Below, piece by piece: positions 38,188-47,270 of a stretch of 64,000 nt of DNA. The translations under genes were made by a program, and so were the position numbers. The DNA is taken from contig DYKB01000018.1 of NCBI GenBank assembly GCA_020722815.1, positions 1-64,000 on the forward strand, given 5' to 3'. Positions within the stretch are counted from its first letter, which is position 1. Every line of letters begins with the position of its first letter. Under the pieces are notes generated by a model. That model saw only the letters and a program-made list of their open reading frames with translations, was not told the DNA's origin and did no database searches. This DNA is from Caldithrix sp. (lineage in GTDB: Bacteria > Zhuqueibacterota > Zhuqueibacteria > Thermofontimicrobiales > Sulfurfontimicrobiaceae).

Positions 38188-38814
38188 ATGGGGAAAATAC
38201 CAGTCAAAACGTTGGAAAGATTGATTCTGTACCGTCGTTTATTGTTGACACAACACGATGGAAAAAGTACCAATATTTTTTCCCACCAATTGGCAAAAAT
38301 GACCGGTTTTACTTCCGCACAGATTCGTCGGGACTTAATGGTCATCGGGTATTCAGGCTCACCGGTTCGCGGATATATCGTCGAAGAGCTTATCAAAAGC
38401 CTGGGGGAGTTCATCGATGCCACCCAAAAACAGGGGGTTGCTCTGGTTGGATTGGGACATCTGGGGCGCGCAATTTTGTCGTATTTTCAGGGAAGGCGGC
38501 CAAAGTTGGAAATCGCAGCCAGTTTCGATCGCCAGTGCCAAAAAGTCGATCAGGTCGTGATGGGTTGCCGATGTTATCATATCGATGACCTGGAAAATAT
38601 CATTCATGAAAAAAATATTCTGGTTGGAATAATTGCTGTCCCTGCAGATGAAGCGCAGGATGTGGCTGAGCGGCTGGTACATGGCGGTATCCGGGGTATT
38701 GTTAACTTTGCACCAATCAAATTAAAACTGCCCCCTGAAGTTTATGTGGAAAATCGGGACATGATAATGGCCGTTGAAAAAGTCGCCTATTTCGCCAGGA
38801 AGTCGCTGGAATAG
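38188..38814 (+). CDS. rex: Redox-sensing transcriptional repressor Rex
   Basis: A 208-residue Rex protein. The winged-helix N-terminus includes VKTLERLILYRRLL, SHQLAKMTGFTSAQIRRDLMVIGYSGSPVRGY; this is followed by the NADH-binding Rossmann loop VALVGLGHLGRAIL near residue 78 and IIAVPADEAQDVAERL. The final helix VEKVAYFARK swaps domains in the dimer. ATG 38188 is chosen over the upstream ATG-type start at 38155 because GGGG precedes it and homology begins there. By family it represses fermentative and respiratory genes when NADH is low. No clear Rex operator was found near the neighbouring genes. Confidence 0.93.
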   Translation: MGKIPVKTLERLILYRRLLLTQHDGKSTNIFSHQLAKMTGFTSAQIRRDLMVIGYSGSPVRGYIVEELIKSLGEFIDATQKQGVALVGLGHLGRAILSYFQGRRPKLEIAASFDRQCQKVDQVVMGCRCYHIDDLENIIHEKNILVGIIAVPADEAQDVAERLVHGGIRGIVNFAPIKLKLPPEVYVENRDMIMAVEKVAYFARKSLE

Positions 38815-38816
38815 CG

Positions 38817-39119
38817 TTACGATTCAAATTCTCGCATTGCCGTTATCAAGGCCTGTTCAATGGATGGTTCTCCCATCGAATGGCCGGCACCTTCGGCAAT
38901 AATAAGTTTGGCCTGTGGAAGTCGTTGTTTTAATTTATAAGCCGTAATGGGCGGGCCAATCACATCGTAACGGCCGTTTACCCTGATAAGCGGAATATCG
39001 CTCAATTTATCAGCATTGGTAATTAATTGATTTTCCTCAAAAAAGCAGTTATTTGCCATATAATAATTTTCAAGAGCTGAAAACGCATCGGGCTTTGGCG
39101 AATGAATCTCCCATACCCG
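38817..39119 (-). pseudogene. C-terminal remnant of prolyl aminopeptidase
   Basis: The frame from 39119 to 38817 encodes about 100 residues (IHSPKPDAFSALENYYMANN, then IPLIRVNGRYDVIGPP and EGAGHSMGEPSIEQAL) that match the last third of alpha/beta-hydrolase proline iminopeptidases. They include the Asp of GRYDV and the catalytic His of GAGHS. The upstream frame is closed by TGA at 39120-39122 and the nucleophile-Ser half is missing. The remnant's ATG at 39059 would make 80 residues, but it is not a full enzyme. It shares no space with Rex, whose stop is 2 bases away. Confidence 0.8.
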
Positions 39120-39431
39120 TCAAGTTACGATTATAACTCATTAAAAAACAAATTACTAGCAACAAGCTTTAGCTCGAGGATCATGATGCCATCCAAAATA
39201 TAACGTGGATTTTAACCCACCGGGGTCAAGGACTCGGGCTTAAAAGCATGGTCATCAGGAGGAGGTACTCATGGAACCACCAGCGAAAGCACGTAGAAAT
39301 TTAATAGGAACGTATTGAAATTCAAATTCCTCTATCAAAATCAGAACCGATTCAAAAAAATACTTGATTTTCAGTTTATTCCATACTAAATTTTAGAAAA
39401 TCACTATCTGCTCTGACTGGAGACATTCATT
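39120..39431. other. Intergenic region with a short ORF and strong ribosome site
   Basis: 312 bases without an established gene. It lies where the missing 5' part of the prolyl aminopeptidase gene would have been and may be deletion scar. Its one notable element is the 15-codon frame at 39271-39318. Confidence 0.5.
39271..39318 (+). other. Possible 15-residue ORF behind AGGAGGAGG
   Basis: AGGAGGAGG is 5 bases before an ATG that encodes MEPPAKARRNLIGTY and then TGA. The ribosome site is one of the strongest in the window. No family is known for so short a peptide; it may be the intact 5' end of a broken gene, or a leader peptide for the amidase-like gene at 39432. Confidence 0.3.
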
Positions 39432-40325
39432 ATGAAAAAATCTGGCATTTTGCTCCTCCTGATTATATTTCTCATCTCATGCTTTTATGAAATTACCGCG
39501 GAATCACCCGAAAAAAGTTACTATAAAATTTCAATTGAAGAAATCGATCGTGATATTCGGGAAATCGCCACCCAAAATCTGACAAATTCACAGAAAATGG
39601 AATATTATTCTGAACGATTTTTAGGCGCGCCATATCTTCTTCAGTGCGAGGGAGAAGGGGAACATGGGCAATATGAAAAAGAGCCTTTATTAAATCTGAA
39701 GCAAACAAATTGTATGACTTATTGTGAAATTGTTTTGGCGCTTTCACTTTCGGACTATTATGAAGAATTTTTCAATATTTTGCAACATATTCGCTATCGG
39801 CACGGAATTATCAGCATGGCCACGCGGAATCACTATACGATGGCAGATTGGTTACCAGCGAATTCCTGGTGTCTGGACCATGTATCACGTTTAGCAGGGG
39901 GAGATGATACCGCTCAACTTACGCGGACAATTCAACATCAAAACTTTTTCGCCAGCAAAGGGATAAACGATATACCGGTCGTGCTTCCCGATCGTGAAGT
40001 TACAATTGATTACATTCCTCTCCATAAACTTCAAAATTGTGTCGCACAACTTCATTCAGGCGATATTGTGGCCCTGATTCAAAATCGGCCGGGTATTTTC
40101 TCCGCACACATGTTGTTAATTATTAAAAAAAATAATCAGACTTATTTTCGCCATGCCAGTATGCGGGATAAAAAAGTGCTGGATGTTAAATTCGAAGATT
40201 ATATAACTGATTTATCTAAAAATCCACGCTATCTGGGAATGAGTTTTATGCGGGTGAAAGAAAAAATCCAGTGGAAAGAGGGTGTTTATACCCATGGAAA
40301 ATTTATTCTGCCAGAATCAGACTAA
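39432..40325 (+). CDS. DUF1460 N-acetylmuramoyl-L-alanine amidase-like lipoprotein
   Basis: A 297-residue exported protein of the DUF1460 family, NlpC/P60-like cysteine amidases. The signal ends in LISC (Cys17), a lipobox. The catalytic Cys is expected within QTNCMTYCEIVLAL (about residues 96-108), the His within FSAHMLLIIKK near residue 225, and FRHAS follows as in the family. GGAGA lies about 9 bases before the ATG. Likely acts on peptidoglycan fragments in the periplasm. It is monocistronic as far as can be seen. Confidence 0.88.
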   Translation: MKKSGILLLLIIFLISCFYEITAESPEKSYYKISIEEIDRDIREIATQNLTNSQKMEYYSERFLGAPYLLQCEGEGEHGQYEKEPLLNLKQTNCMTYCEIVLALSLSDYYEEFFNILQHIRYRHGIISMATRNHYTMADWLPANSWCLDHVSRLAGGDDTAQLTRTIQHQNFFASKGINDIPVVLPDREVTIDYIPLHKLQNCVAQLHSGDIVALIQNRPGIFSAHMLLIIKKNNQTYFRHASMRDKKVLDVKFEDYITDLSKNPRYLGMSFMRVKEKIQWKEGVYTHGKFILPESD

Positions 40326-40773
40326 GATCCATTGCTGATATTTTATTTATTTCTGGACAGGTGGTTAAAAAATTTTAATTTTGAAATTATATAATTCATA
40401 CAAATATTGAATTAAACGCAACTATTTCAGAAGTGAATCGTTTAAACGTTAAGGAATTTAAAACCATTGTTTTCAGGTATAATTATTGCAGTTCGAGTTG
40501 GTATTGAGAGTGCTCGCGGCTTTCCGAATCGATAGGATAGCCAAAAAATGTTTCTTTTTTAATGATTTTTATCAAAATCTACACAAAATATAAATAAAAT
40601 CCTTGACAAAATCCAAAAAAATATTTAAATTCAATTTTACGAATCTCTCCAAGTATGGCATACAATGACTTCTTAATACCCCGAGGTTCATCATTCGGTT
40701 CTTAATTAACGGATAATTTCCATCACCCTGTTCAGACCGAATCTGAATGGGAGAAAGCCAAAGAGGTCTAAAG
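40326..40773. other. Intergenic region upstream of the ABC ATPase
   Basis: 448 bases of A+T-rich sequence. The only recognised signal is the promoter candidate at 40603-40631; no gene is supported on either strand. Confidence 0.5.
40603..40631 (+). promoter_or_regulatory. Candidate promoter for the ABC ATPase gene
   Basis: Perfect TTGACA at 40603-40608, 17-base spacer and TAAATT at 40626-40631 (4 of 6 to TATAAT). It lies 143 bases before the ATG at 40774. Confidence 0.45.
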
Positions 40774-41871
40774 ATGGCACGAGTTCTTTTAAAAGATGTT
40801 ACTAAAGTTTACGAAAAAGAAGTGATGGCGGTAAATAAAGCCAATATCGCGATTAATGACAAGGAATTTGTCGTTTTGGTTGGTCCTTCAGGTTGTGGAA
40901 AATCAACCACCCTCCGGATGGTCGCCGGACTGGAAGAAGTATCTTCGGGAGAAATTTTTATTGGTGATCGGCTGGTAAATGATGTCCCACCGAAAGATCG
41001 TGATATCGCTATGGTGTTTCAAAATTATGCCCTCTATCCGCACATGACGGTTTACGAAAATATGGCATTTGGATTAAAACTACGTAAATATTCCAAACAC
41101 GAGATTGAAACCCGGGTAAATGAAGCCGCTGAAATTCTGGAAATACGCGAACTTTTAAATCGAAAACCCAAAGCACTATCCGGTGGTCAACGACAACGGG
41201 TTGCTGTCGGCAGGGCGATTGTTCGAAAGCCCCAGGTATTTCTTTTTGACGAACCGCTCTCCAATCTTGATGCAAAATTACGCGTTCAAATGCGGACAGA
41301 AATCTCTAAATTGCATTCCCGATTAGAGACCACCATGATTTATGTGACTCACGATCAGATGGAAGCCATGACCATGGGGGATCGCATTGTTGTCATGAAA
41401 GATGGTAATATTCAGCAAATCGATACCCCCTTAAACCTTTATCATCAGCCTGTTAATAAATTTGTGGCCGGATTTATTGGAAGTCCCGCGATGAATTTTT
41501 TAACCGGTACAATCACAAATTCAGATGGCATCTGGTTTGAAGAGGGAAAAATTCGGCTAAAAATCCCGACAAAATATCATGAATCATTAAAATCGAATAT
41601 CAATCAGCATATTATTCTGGGTATTCGACCTGAGGATATTTATGAATCAAGCTTTACGCCGGGTATCTCTGAAAAATCGGAAGCAAAATTACTGGTTGAA
41701 GTCGTTGAACCCATGGGAAATGAGACTTTTCTCTATCTCACAACGGGAAAACATTCACTGGTTGCCCGTGTTAATAGTCGTGAAGAACCCGTTATTGGTA
41801 AACCACTTGAAATCGCCTTTGATATGGGCAAAGTTCACTTTTTTAATAAGGAAACAGAAAAAGCGATATAA
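40774..41871 (+). CDS. ABC transporter ATPase, MsmX/UgpC type
   Basis: A 365-residue ABC ATPase of the carbohydrate-importer class. Walker A GPSGCGKST (37-45), Q-loop FQNYALYPHMTVYENM, signature LSGGQRQRVAVGRA, Walker B VFLFDEPLSNLD and switch His THDQMEAM are complete. The C-terminal 130 residues form the regulatory TOBE domain (ILGIRPEDIY). No permease or binding-protein gene is adjacent, so it probably energises several sugar transporters encoded elsewhere, as MsmX does. The ATG at 40774 is favoured over 40747 because GAGG is 7 bases before it. Confidence 0.93.
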   Translation: MARVLLKDVTKVYEKEVMAVNKANIAINDKEFVVLVGPSGCGKSTTLRMVAGLEEVSSGEIFIGDRLVNDVPPKDRDIAMVFQNYALYPHMTVYENMAFGLKLRKYSKHEIETRVNEAAEILEIRELLNRKPKALSGGQRQRVAVGRAIVRKPQVFLFDEPLSNLDAKLRVQMRTEISKLHSRLETTMIYVTHDQMEAMTMGDRIVVMKDGNIQQIDTPLNLYHQPVNKFVAGFIGSPAMNFLTGTITNSDGIWFEEGKIRLKIPTKYHESLKSNINQHIILGIRPEDIYESSFTPGISEKSEAKLLVEVVEPMGNETFLYLTTGKHSLVARVNSREEPVIGKPLEIAFDMGKVHFFNKETEKAI

Positions 41872-42172
41872 TGAATTCAAAAATGAGGACAACCCTGACC
41901 ACCTTTTACCAGTTCAGCAGCATGCTAGCATCTTTCCCTATTTTCCTTTAAAATTATCGACACAAATGTATCCTTTGTACAATTAAATCGATTAGGGGAT
42001 AATAGTTCTTGAAAATCGTTGTTAACCATTTAATTTACATATAAATATAAATGTAAGACAGCAAACCCGAAACACAAAAAATCCAGATGGTATAAAATTT
42101 TTAAATACACTAATCAATATAAATTATTAAATCATTTTTAAAACAACCTATTAATATTTCTAAGGATAAATC
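41872..42172. other. Intergenic region upstream of rho
   Basis: 301 bases of A+T-rich DNA. I see no gene or strong terminator. TTGTTAACCATTTAA at 42019 superficially resembles a Rex half-site but the second half does not match. Confidence 0.4.
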
Positions 42173-43420
42173 ATGGATATTGCAGAATTAAAAGCGTTAA
42201 AAATTTCTGATTTAGTTAAAATTGCACAAGATCTAAATGTTCAGGGAAGTACCAATTTAAAAAAACAAGAACTCATCTTCAAAATTTTAGAAGAACAAAC
42301 CAAAAAAGAAGGACTTATCTTTGCAGAAGGCGTTTTGGAAGTGTTACCGGACGGTTATGGATTTTTACGTTCTCCGGATTACAATTATTTGCCAGGCCCG
42401 GATGATATTTATGTCTCACCTTCTCAGATTAAACGCTTTGGTTTGCGAACCGGCGACATTGTCTCCGGCCAAATTCGTCCACCAAAAGATAATGAACGTT
42501 TCTTTGCTTTATTAAAAGTTGAAGCTGTCAACTATGAAAATCCTGAACTGGCGAAAACCAAAATCATATTTGATAACCTGACGCCGCTTTATCCTAATCA
42601 GAAGCTGCAATTGGAAAGTGATGCCGATGATTTTACTACCCGAATTATGGATTTGTTAACACCAATCGGAAAAGGGCAACGTGGTTTAATTGTTGCCCAG
42701 CCCAAAACCGGTAAAACCACTATTTTACAACGAATTGCCAATAGTATCACAATAAACCATCCTGAAGTTCGACTCATCGTGTTATTAATTGATGAACGAC
42801 CTGAAGAAGTCACGGATATGGAACGATCGGTAAAAGCTGAAGTCATCAGTTCAACATTTGATGAACCAGCCGAACGACATGTTCAGGTGGCTGACATGGT
42901 GCTGGAAAAAGCCAAACGAATGGTGGAATATGGTCTGGATGTGGTTATTCTGCTGGATAGTATCACCCGACTGGCACGTGCTCATAACGCGGTTGTTCCG
43001 CATAGTGGTAAAATACTCTCTGGTGGTGTTGATGCCAATGCTCTTCATAAACCAAAACGTTTCTTCGGTGCCGCCCGAAATGTGGAAGAAGGTGGCAGTT
43101 TGACGATTATCGCAACCGCCCTGATCGATACGGGTAGCCGAATGGACGAAGTTATTTTTGAAGAATTTAAAGGAACGGGTAACATGGAATTAGTTCTGGA
43201 TCGTCGCTTATCCGATAGACGTGTTTTCCCTGCCATCGATATCAATCGCTCTGGAACGCGAAAAGAAGAACTGCTCCTGAAAGACAGTATTTTAAATCGC
43301 GTGTGGATTTTGCGAAAATTACTGAGCGATCTCACTGTTACTGAAGCGATGGAATTCCTCTTAAGTAAAATTCAGGGAAGCAAATCCAATAAAAAATTCC
43401 TGGAATCCATGAATGGATAG
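42173..43420 (+). CDS. rho: Transcription termination factor Rho
   Basis: A 415-residue Rho helicase. The N-terminus [20 protein letters not shown] is the Rho-N domain, and [16 protein letters not shown] is the RNA-binding cold-shock domain start. The ATPase domain has Walker [10 protein letters not shown], the [10 protein letters not shown] motif and Walker [15 protein letters not shown], followed by the Q- and R-loop motifs ([33 protein letters not shown]). AAGGA precedes the ATG by 6 bases. Ordinary length for the family without an inserted disordered domain. Confidence 0.97.
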   Translation: MDIAELKALKISDLVKIAQDLNVQGSTNLKKQELIFKILEEQTKKEGLIFAEGVLEVLPDGYGFLRSPDYNYLPGPDDIYVSPSQIKRFGLRTGDIVSGQIRPPKDNERFFALLKVEAVNYENPELAKTKIIFDNLTPLYPNQKLQLESDADDFTTRIMDLLTPIGKGQRGLIVAQPKTGKTTILQRIANSITINHPEVRLIVLLIDERPEEVTDMERSVKAEVISSTFDEPAERHVQVADMVLEKAKRMVEYGLDVVILLDSITRLARAHNAVVPHSGKILSGGVDANALHKPKRFFGAARNVEEGGSLTIIATALIDTGSRMDEVIFEEFKGTGNMELVLDRRLSDRRVFPAIDINRSGTRKEELLLKDSILNRVWILRKLLSDLTVTEAMEFLLSKIQGSKSNKKFLESMNG

Positions 43421-43710
43421 TCAAATTTCAGTAAACTTGAGTAATAATCCCGATAATCCTAACGACTTTTTTCTTGCTTTCTATCTTTTTTCTCATTATA
43501 TTTAATGGTTAAATTTGTTCAATCCGGTTCGGAAAGCCAATTCATCAATTATGATAAGCGAGAACCAAATTGTTGGGACTAAAGATGGAGGCGCTTTCAC
43601 ATTAAATCAGACCGGTTGAAAAAATAAATATCTGGAGTTATCCTCATAATATATATAAAATTATACAAATAGCAAAAATTGTAATAAATGCCAGAAGGAG
43701 GCGAAAAGAA

Positions 43711-43968
43711 GTGAAGCCTAAAATTCATCCTGAATATAAACTGGGAACCGTAACCTGTGCTTGCGGAAACACATTTCAGACACATTCAACCGCAGGCGAT
43801 CTTCGGCTGGAAATTTGTTCTGCCTGTCATCCGTTTTTTACTGGAAAACAAAAACTGGTTGACTCGACGGGACGTGTTGAAAAGTTTATGAAAAAATATA
43901 GCAAAAAACCAGGTGCAGGGGAAACGAGTTCTAAGAAAGAAAATACCGAAACCCCAAAAGATATATAG
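43711..43968 (+). CDS. rpmE: Ribosomal protein L31 (zinc-binding type)
   Basis: An 85-residue L31 of the zinc-containing kind, with Cys pairs TCACG and [12 protein letters not shown] matching E. coli RpmE. It begins at GTG with AAGGAGG 9 bases in front. The tail after KFMKKY is about 20 residues longer than in E. coli and rich in Lys, Thr and Glu. The gene follows rho by 290 bases, a common gene order in many bacteria. A clear terminator follows. Confidence 0.95.
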   Translation: MKPKIHPEYKLGTVTCACGNTFQTHSTAGDLRLEICSACHPFFTGKQKLVDSTGRVEKFMKKYSKKPGAGETSSKKENTETPKDI

Positions 43969-43989
43969 ACATCTTAATGTTCTAAAATT

Positions 43990-44036
43990 GGAATACGTTC
44001 ATTTGCTTCCTTTGGAAGACGTATTCCTTTTTTTTT
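43990..44036 (+). terminator. Rho-independent terminator after rpmE
   Basis: GGAATACGT (43990-43998) pairs with ACGTATTCC (44019-44027), with an inner CTTCC-TTT-GGAAG hairpin, and a 9-T tract follows at 44028-44036. It ends the rpmE transcript 20 bases before the DUF1385 start, so that operon needs its own promoter or read-through. Confidence 0.85.
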
Positions 44037-44055
44037 GGAAAGGAATGAGAACTGA

Positions 44056-45018
44056 ATGGTTTCAGAGCAGGCGGAAAAAACAAATGTCGGTGGGCAGGCT
44101 GTGATTGAAGGGGTAATGATGCGTTCCCCTTCCAGAGTTTCTGTGGCCGTCCGGAAAACCAATGGGGTGATTGCCGTTAAAACGAAAGAGTTCGCCTCAT
44201 TGACGAAAAAATACAAATTCCTGGGCTGGCCAATTATCCGGGGTGGAGTAATATTGATCGAATCGCTCGTTTTAGGTATTCAGGCGTTAAATTTTTCCGG
44301 TGAAGTGGCCATGGAAGAAGAAAAACGCCTGGAAGCTGCAAAAAAAGGGAAACCGATTGATGAAAAATCCAGGAATGGCTGGCAGACCCAACTGGGATTG
44401 GCATTGATGGTTATAGTTTCACTGGTAGCTGGCATGGCTATTTTCTTCTATCTACCATTATATTTAACCGAATTAATGGGTATCGAGAATGGAATCTGGT
44501 TTAACCTGGTGGATGGACTATACCGCTTACTCATTTTTCTGTTGTATCTTTTTTCAATTTCACGATGGAAAGAAATACGTCGGGTTTTTGAATACCATGG
44601 CGCGGAACATAAAAGTATATTCGCATACGAAAGTGAAGACCAGGTAAACCTGGAAACCGCACGTAAATATACAACTTTTCATCCGCGTTGCGGAACAAGT
44701 TTTTTACTGATTGTGTTAGTGATTAGTATTTTCGTATTCGTCTTGCTGGGGAAACCCAATACATACACCGAGCGTTTTATCCGACTCGCTTTTGTGCCAT
44801 TAATTGGTGGATTTTCTTATGAATTAATAAAACTATCAGCAAAATTCAGTGAAAATTTTTTTGTAAAATTATTCACTGCCCCTGGACTCTGGCTCCAGCG
44901 CATTACCACGCAGGAACCAGATGATAACCAACTGGAGGTCGCCCTGGTCGCTTTAAAGGCATCGATAGGTCTTGAACTCCCGAAAAATATTGAAATTGTA
45001 ATTGATGAAGGTAAATAA
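44056..45018 (+). CDS. DUF1385 family membrane protein
   Basis: A 320-residue protein with the DUF1385 start (VGGQAVIEGVMMRSPSRVSVAVR). It has several TM helices (LGLALMVIVSLVAGMAIFFYLPLYL, LYRLLIFLLYLFS, SFLLIVLVISIFVFVLL) and the conserved EYHGAEHKSIFAYE and HPRCGTSF motifs. Function is not established; in many genomes it lies directly upstream of prfA and prmC, as here (prfA starts 3 bases after its stop). The start ATG follows a GGAATGAGAACTGA ribosome region. Confidence 0.92.
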   Translation: MVSEQAEKTNVGGQAVIEGVMMRSPSRVSVAVRKTNGVIAVKTKEFASLTKKYKFLGWPIIRGGVILIESLVLGIQALNFSGEVAMEEEKRLEAAKKGKPIDEKSRNGWQTQLGLALMVIVSLVAGMAIFFYLPLYLTELMGIENGIWFNLVDGLYRLLIFLLYLFSISRWKEIRRVFEYHGAEHKSIFAYESEDQVNLETARKYTTFHPRCGTSFLLIVLVISIFVFVLLGKPNTYTERFIRLAFVPLIGGFSYELIKLSAKFSENFFVKLFTAPGLWLQRITTQEPDDNQLEVALVALKASIGLELPKNIEIVIDEGK

Positions 45019-45021
45019 TCT

Positions 45022-46089
45022 ATGTTTGAGCGTCTGGAGAAAATTCGTAAACGGTACGAAGAGCTCAATCAACAATTAAGTGATCCCGTGATCGTGTCTG
45101 ATCCCAAGAAAGTGGCTTCATTATCCAAAGAGCGTAGTGAGATCGATGATATTGTTGTAACTTATGATAAATATTTAAAAATACATAAAAATATCGAAGA
45201 TGACCGTGAGATTATTCATGAAACAACCGATCGGGAGTTTCGTGAATTGGCTCAAACCGAACTGGAAGAGTTAGAACTGCAGGAAGCTGAATTAATTGAA
45301 AAACTCAAAGTTTTATTGATTCCCAAAGATCCCCGTGATTCCCGAAATGTGATTATGGAAATTCGGGCTGGTACGGGAGGTGATGAGGCTGGTTTATTCG
45401 CTGGCGATCTGTATCGAATGTATCAACGCTTTATTGAAAATGAAGGCTGGAAAATGGAAATCATGGAAGTCAATTCGCAGGGAATTGGTGGTTTCAAGGA
45501 AATTATCTTTTCAGTCTCCGGTAAAGATGTTTATGGAAAGCTGAAATATGAAAGTGGTGTCCATCGTGTACAGCGGGTTCCTGTAACAGAAGCCAGCGGA
45601 CGCATCCATACATCAGCGGCAACCGTTGCCGTATTGCCGGAACCAGAAGAAGTCGAAATACAGATCGCCGCCAATGAGATCAAGGTCGATGTCTATCGTT
45701 CATCCGGACCCGGTGGCCAAAGTGTCAATACCACCGATTCCGCAGTACGAATTACGCACATCCCGACAGGTATGGTTGTCACCTGCCAGGACGAAAAGTC
45801 ACAACATAAGAATAAAGCCAAAGCATTGACTGTTTTACGCGCGCGACTTTATGAAAAGCGAATTGCGGAAGAAAACGCAAAAGTCACCGCTGAGCGACGA
45901 TCAATGATCAGCACCGGTGATCGAAGTGCGAAAATCCGAACCTTTAATTTTCCCCAAAATCGCGTGACCGACCATCGGATTAATTTCACGCTGTATCAAT
46001 TGGATCGCATCCTCGAAGGGGAAATTAGCCCATTAATTGAACAATTACAACTGGCGGAACGAGCAGAAAAACTTAAAAGTAATGAATAA
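45022..46089 (+). CDS. prfA: Peptide chain release factor 1
   Basis: A 355-residue class I release factor. The catalytic GGQ is at 231-233 (SSGPGGQSVNTT), the expected position for RF1. The codon-recognition element is PVT in RVQRVPVTEASGR, the RF1 form (UAA/UAG), and the N-terminal domain 1 is complete, so this is not the shorter PrfH paralogue. Its TAA overlaps the ATG of the next gene by one base (46089), so RNA ligase translation is coupled to it. The Gln of GGQ is the target of PrmC, encoded two genes later. Confidence 0.97.
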   Translation: MFERLEKIRKRYEELNQQLSDPVIVSDPKKVASLSKERSEIDDIVVTYDKYLKIHKNIEDDREIIHETTDREFRELAQTELEELELQEAELIEKLKVLLIPKDPRDSRNVIMEIRAGTGGDEAGLFAGDLYRMYQRFIENEGWKMEIMEVNSQGIGGFKEIIFSVSGKDVYGKLKYESGVHRVQRVPVTEASGRIHTSAATVAVLPEPEEVEIQIAANEIKVDVYRSSGPGGQSVNTTDSAVRITHIPTGMVVTCQDEKSQHKNKAKALTVLRARLYEKRIAEENAKVTAERRSMISTGDRSAKIRTFNFPQNRVTDHRINFTLYQLDRILEGEISPLIEQLQLAERAEKLKSNE

Positions 46090-47270
46090 TGTACCTGGAC
46101 TTTCAAAAAATTTTTAGTAAAATCAATCAAGTTCAGGATTGGACTGTCCAATCGCTTAGCGAAGCGCTGCAAATCACTCAAAAAAATTTTTTTGAACTCA
46201 CACCGGAAATTATCACAATTCTTCCCATCGATCTAACCCATCAGAATGACTATTTGTTGACAGGAACCATTTTTTTTATTGACGCACATCTTGCCATTCG
46301 GGGTATGCCCAAAATATGCTATCCATTCTTCAGCGCACATCACAATTTAAACGCCAGTCATGCGGAACAAGAGCTAAAATCTTGTCTTGAAAACCAATCC
46401 ATTATTTTGGAAGAAAAAATTGATGGCATTAATCTGCGTTTCTTTCGCGTTGGCGAACAATTTTTTTTTCGCCCCCGATTTAACGCGAAACGGCAAAAAA
46501 ATTCAATTGACTTCAATTACGAACAAATAACCAGAAAAATCATTGAAAATAATTATCCTGAATCCTTTAATCTGGTAAATTCAGGCAAAGTTCTTATCTT
46601 TGAATTGGTTTCGCCCGCGTTCAATTTTGTTTCCATTCCTTCCCAAAAGGAGGATTTAGTACTTATCGATGTCCTAAAAAACAATAAATTCCTTTCACGG
46701 AGGGAGAAGGAAGAAATAGCGGGCATGACCGGCCTTCCCTTACCTCGTGTTATCAAAACAATTGATCAACCGCTAAACGATCGTCAGTTTTTGAAAGAAA
46801 TAAAAAGCCTCGAATATCTATCTCACCAACTTGGCATCGAAGGGATGGTGGCAAAAGGGCAAAATCATGATGGTGATCAGGTTTTTCTTAAAATTAAAGC
46901 GCAGGGCTATCGGGTCGAACATATTGGCACATCAGAAATTCCCCGACGGATTATTAACGAAGTCATACAAAGTTTAAAAATTGAATTGGGTTGGGAATAT
47001 TTTGTTAATCGGGAAACTGGCTGGCCAATTTTACTCAATGAACTGGGTGCCGATTTTATCTTAAATGACGAAAATCGCCAGAAAATTGAACAGTATTATG
47101 AAAGTGAGCGAACAATCACGCTTCAAAAACTGGAAGCCTGCCAACAGGCACAAATGATTCTAAAAAATCAAAAATTTTCCTCTCGCAAGGAAGTCGCGCA
47201 AGCGGCTGGAAACAATTCACGACTCCGACAGTTTTTATTTCAAATCTGGGAGGAATCTGGTCATCAGTAA
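46089..47270 (+). CDS. RNA ligase, T4 Rnl1-like nucleotidyltransferase
   Basis: A 393-residue covalent nucleotidyltransferase. Motif I is EEKIDGINLRFF with nucleophile Lys110 (K110-x-D-G113); motif IIIa is LIFELVSPAFNF with Glu172; motif IV is EGMVAKG with Glu251 and Lys256; motif V is FLKIKAQGY with Lys268/Lys270. FELVSP followed by an aromatic-N pattern resembles T4 RNA ligase 1 rather than DNA ligases, and no OB-fold is evident. The last 110 residues match nothing I know. It shares a TAATG junction with prfA and its end overlaps prmC by about 14 bases. Expected chemistry: adenylylation, then sealing of 5'-phosphate to 3'-hydroxyl RNA ends. Role in this operon is unknown. Confidence 0.82.
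   Translation: MYLDFQKIFSKINQVQDWTVQSLSEALQITQKNFFELTPEIITILPIDLTHQNDYLLTGTIFFIDAHLAIRGMPKICYPFFSAHHNLNASHAEQELKSCLENQSIILEEKIDGINLRFFRVGEQFFFRPRFNAKRQKNSIDFNYEQITRKIIENNYPESFNLVNSGKVLIFELVSPAFNFVSIPSQKEDLVLIDVLKNNKFLSRREKEEIAGMTGLPLPRVIKTIDQPLNDRQFLKEIKSLEYLSHQLGIEGMVAKGQNHDGDQVFLKIKAQGYRVEHIGTSEIPRRIINEVIQSLKIELGWEYFVNRETGWPILLNELGADFILNDENRQKIEQYYESERTITLQKLEACQQAQMILKNQKFSSRKEVAQAAGNNSRLRQFLFQIWEESGHQ

Noticed and set aside
42019..42033. TTGTTAACCATTTAA as a Rex operator upstream of rho
   Set aside because: Only the first half matches the Rex consensus; the second half lacks the TTAACAA end.
45022..46089. PrfH instead of RF1, given the adjoining RNA ligase
   Set aside because: The protein has full length, an N-terminal domain 1 and the PVT codon-recognition motif, all features of RF1.
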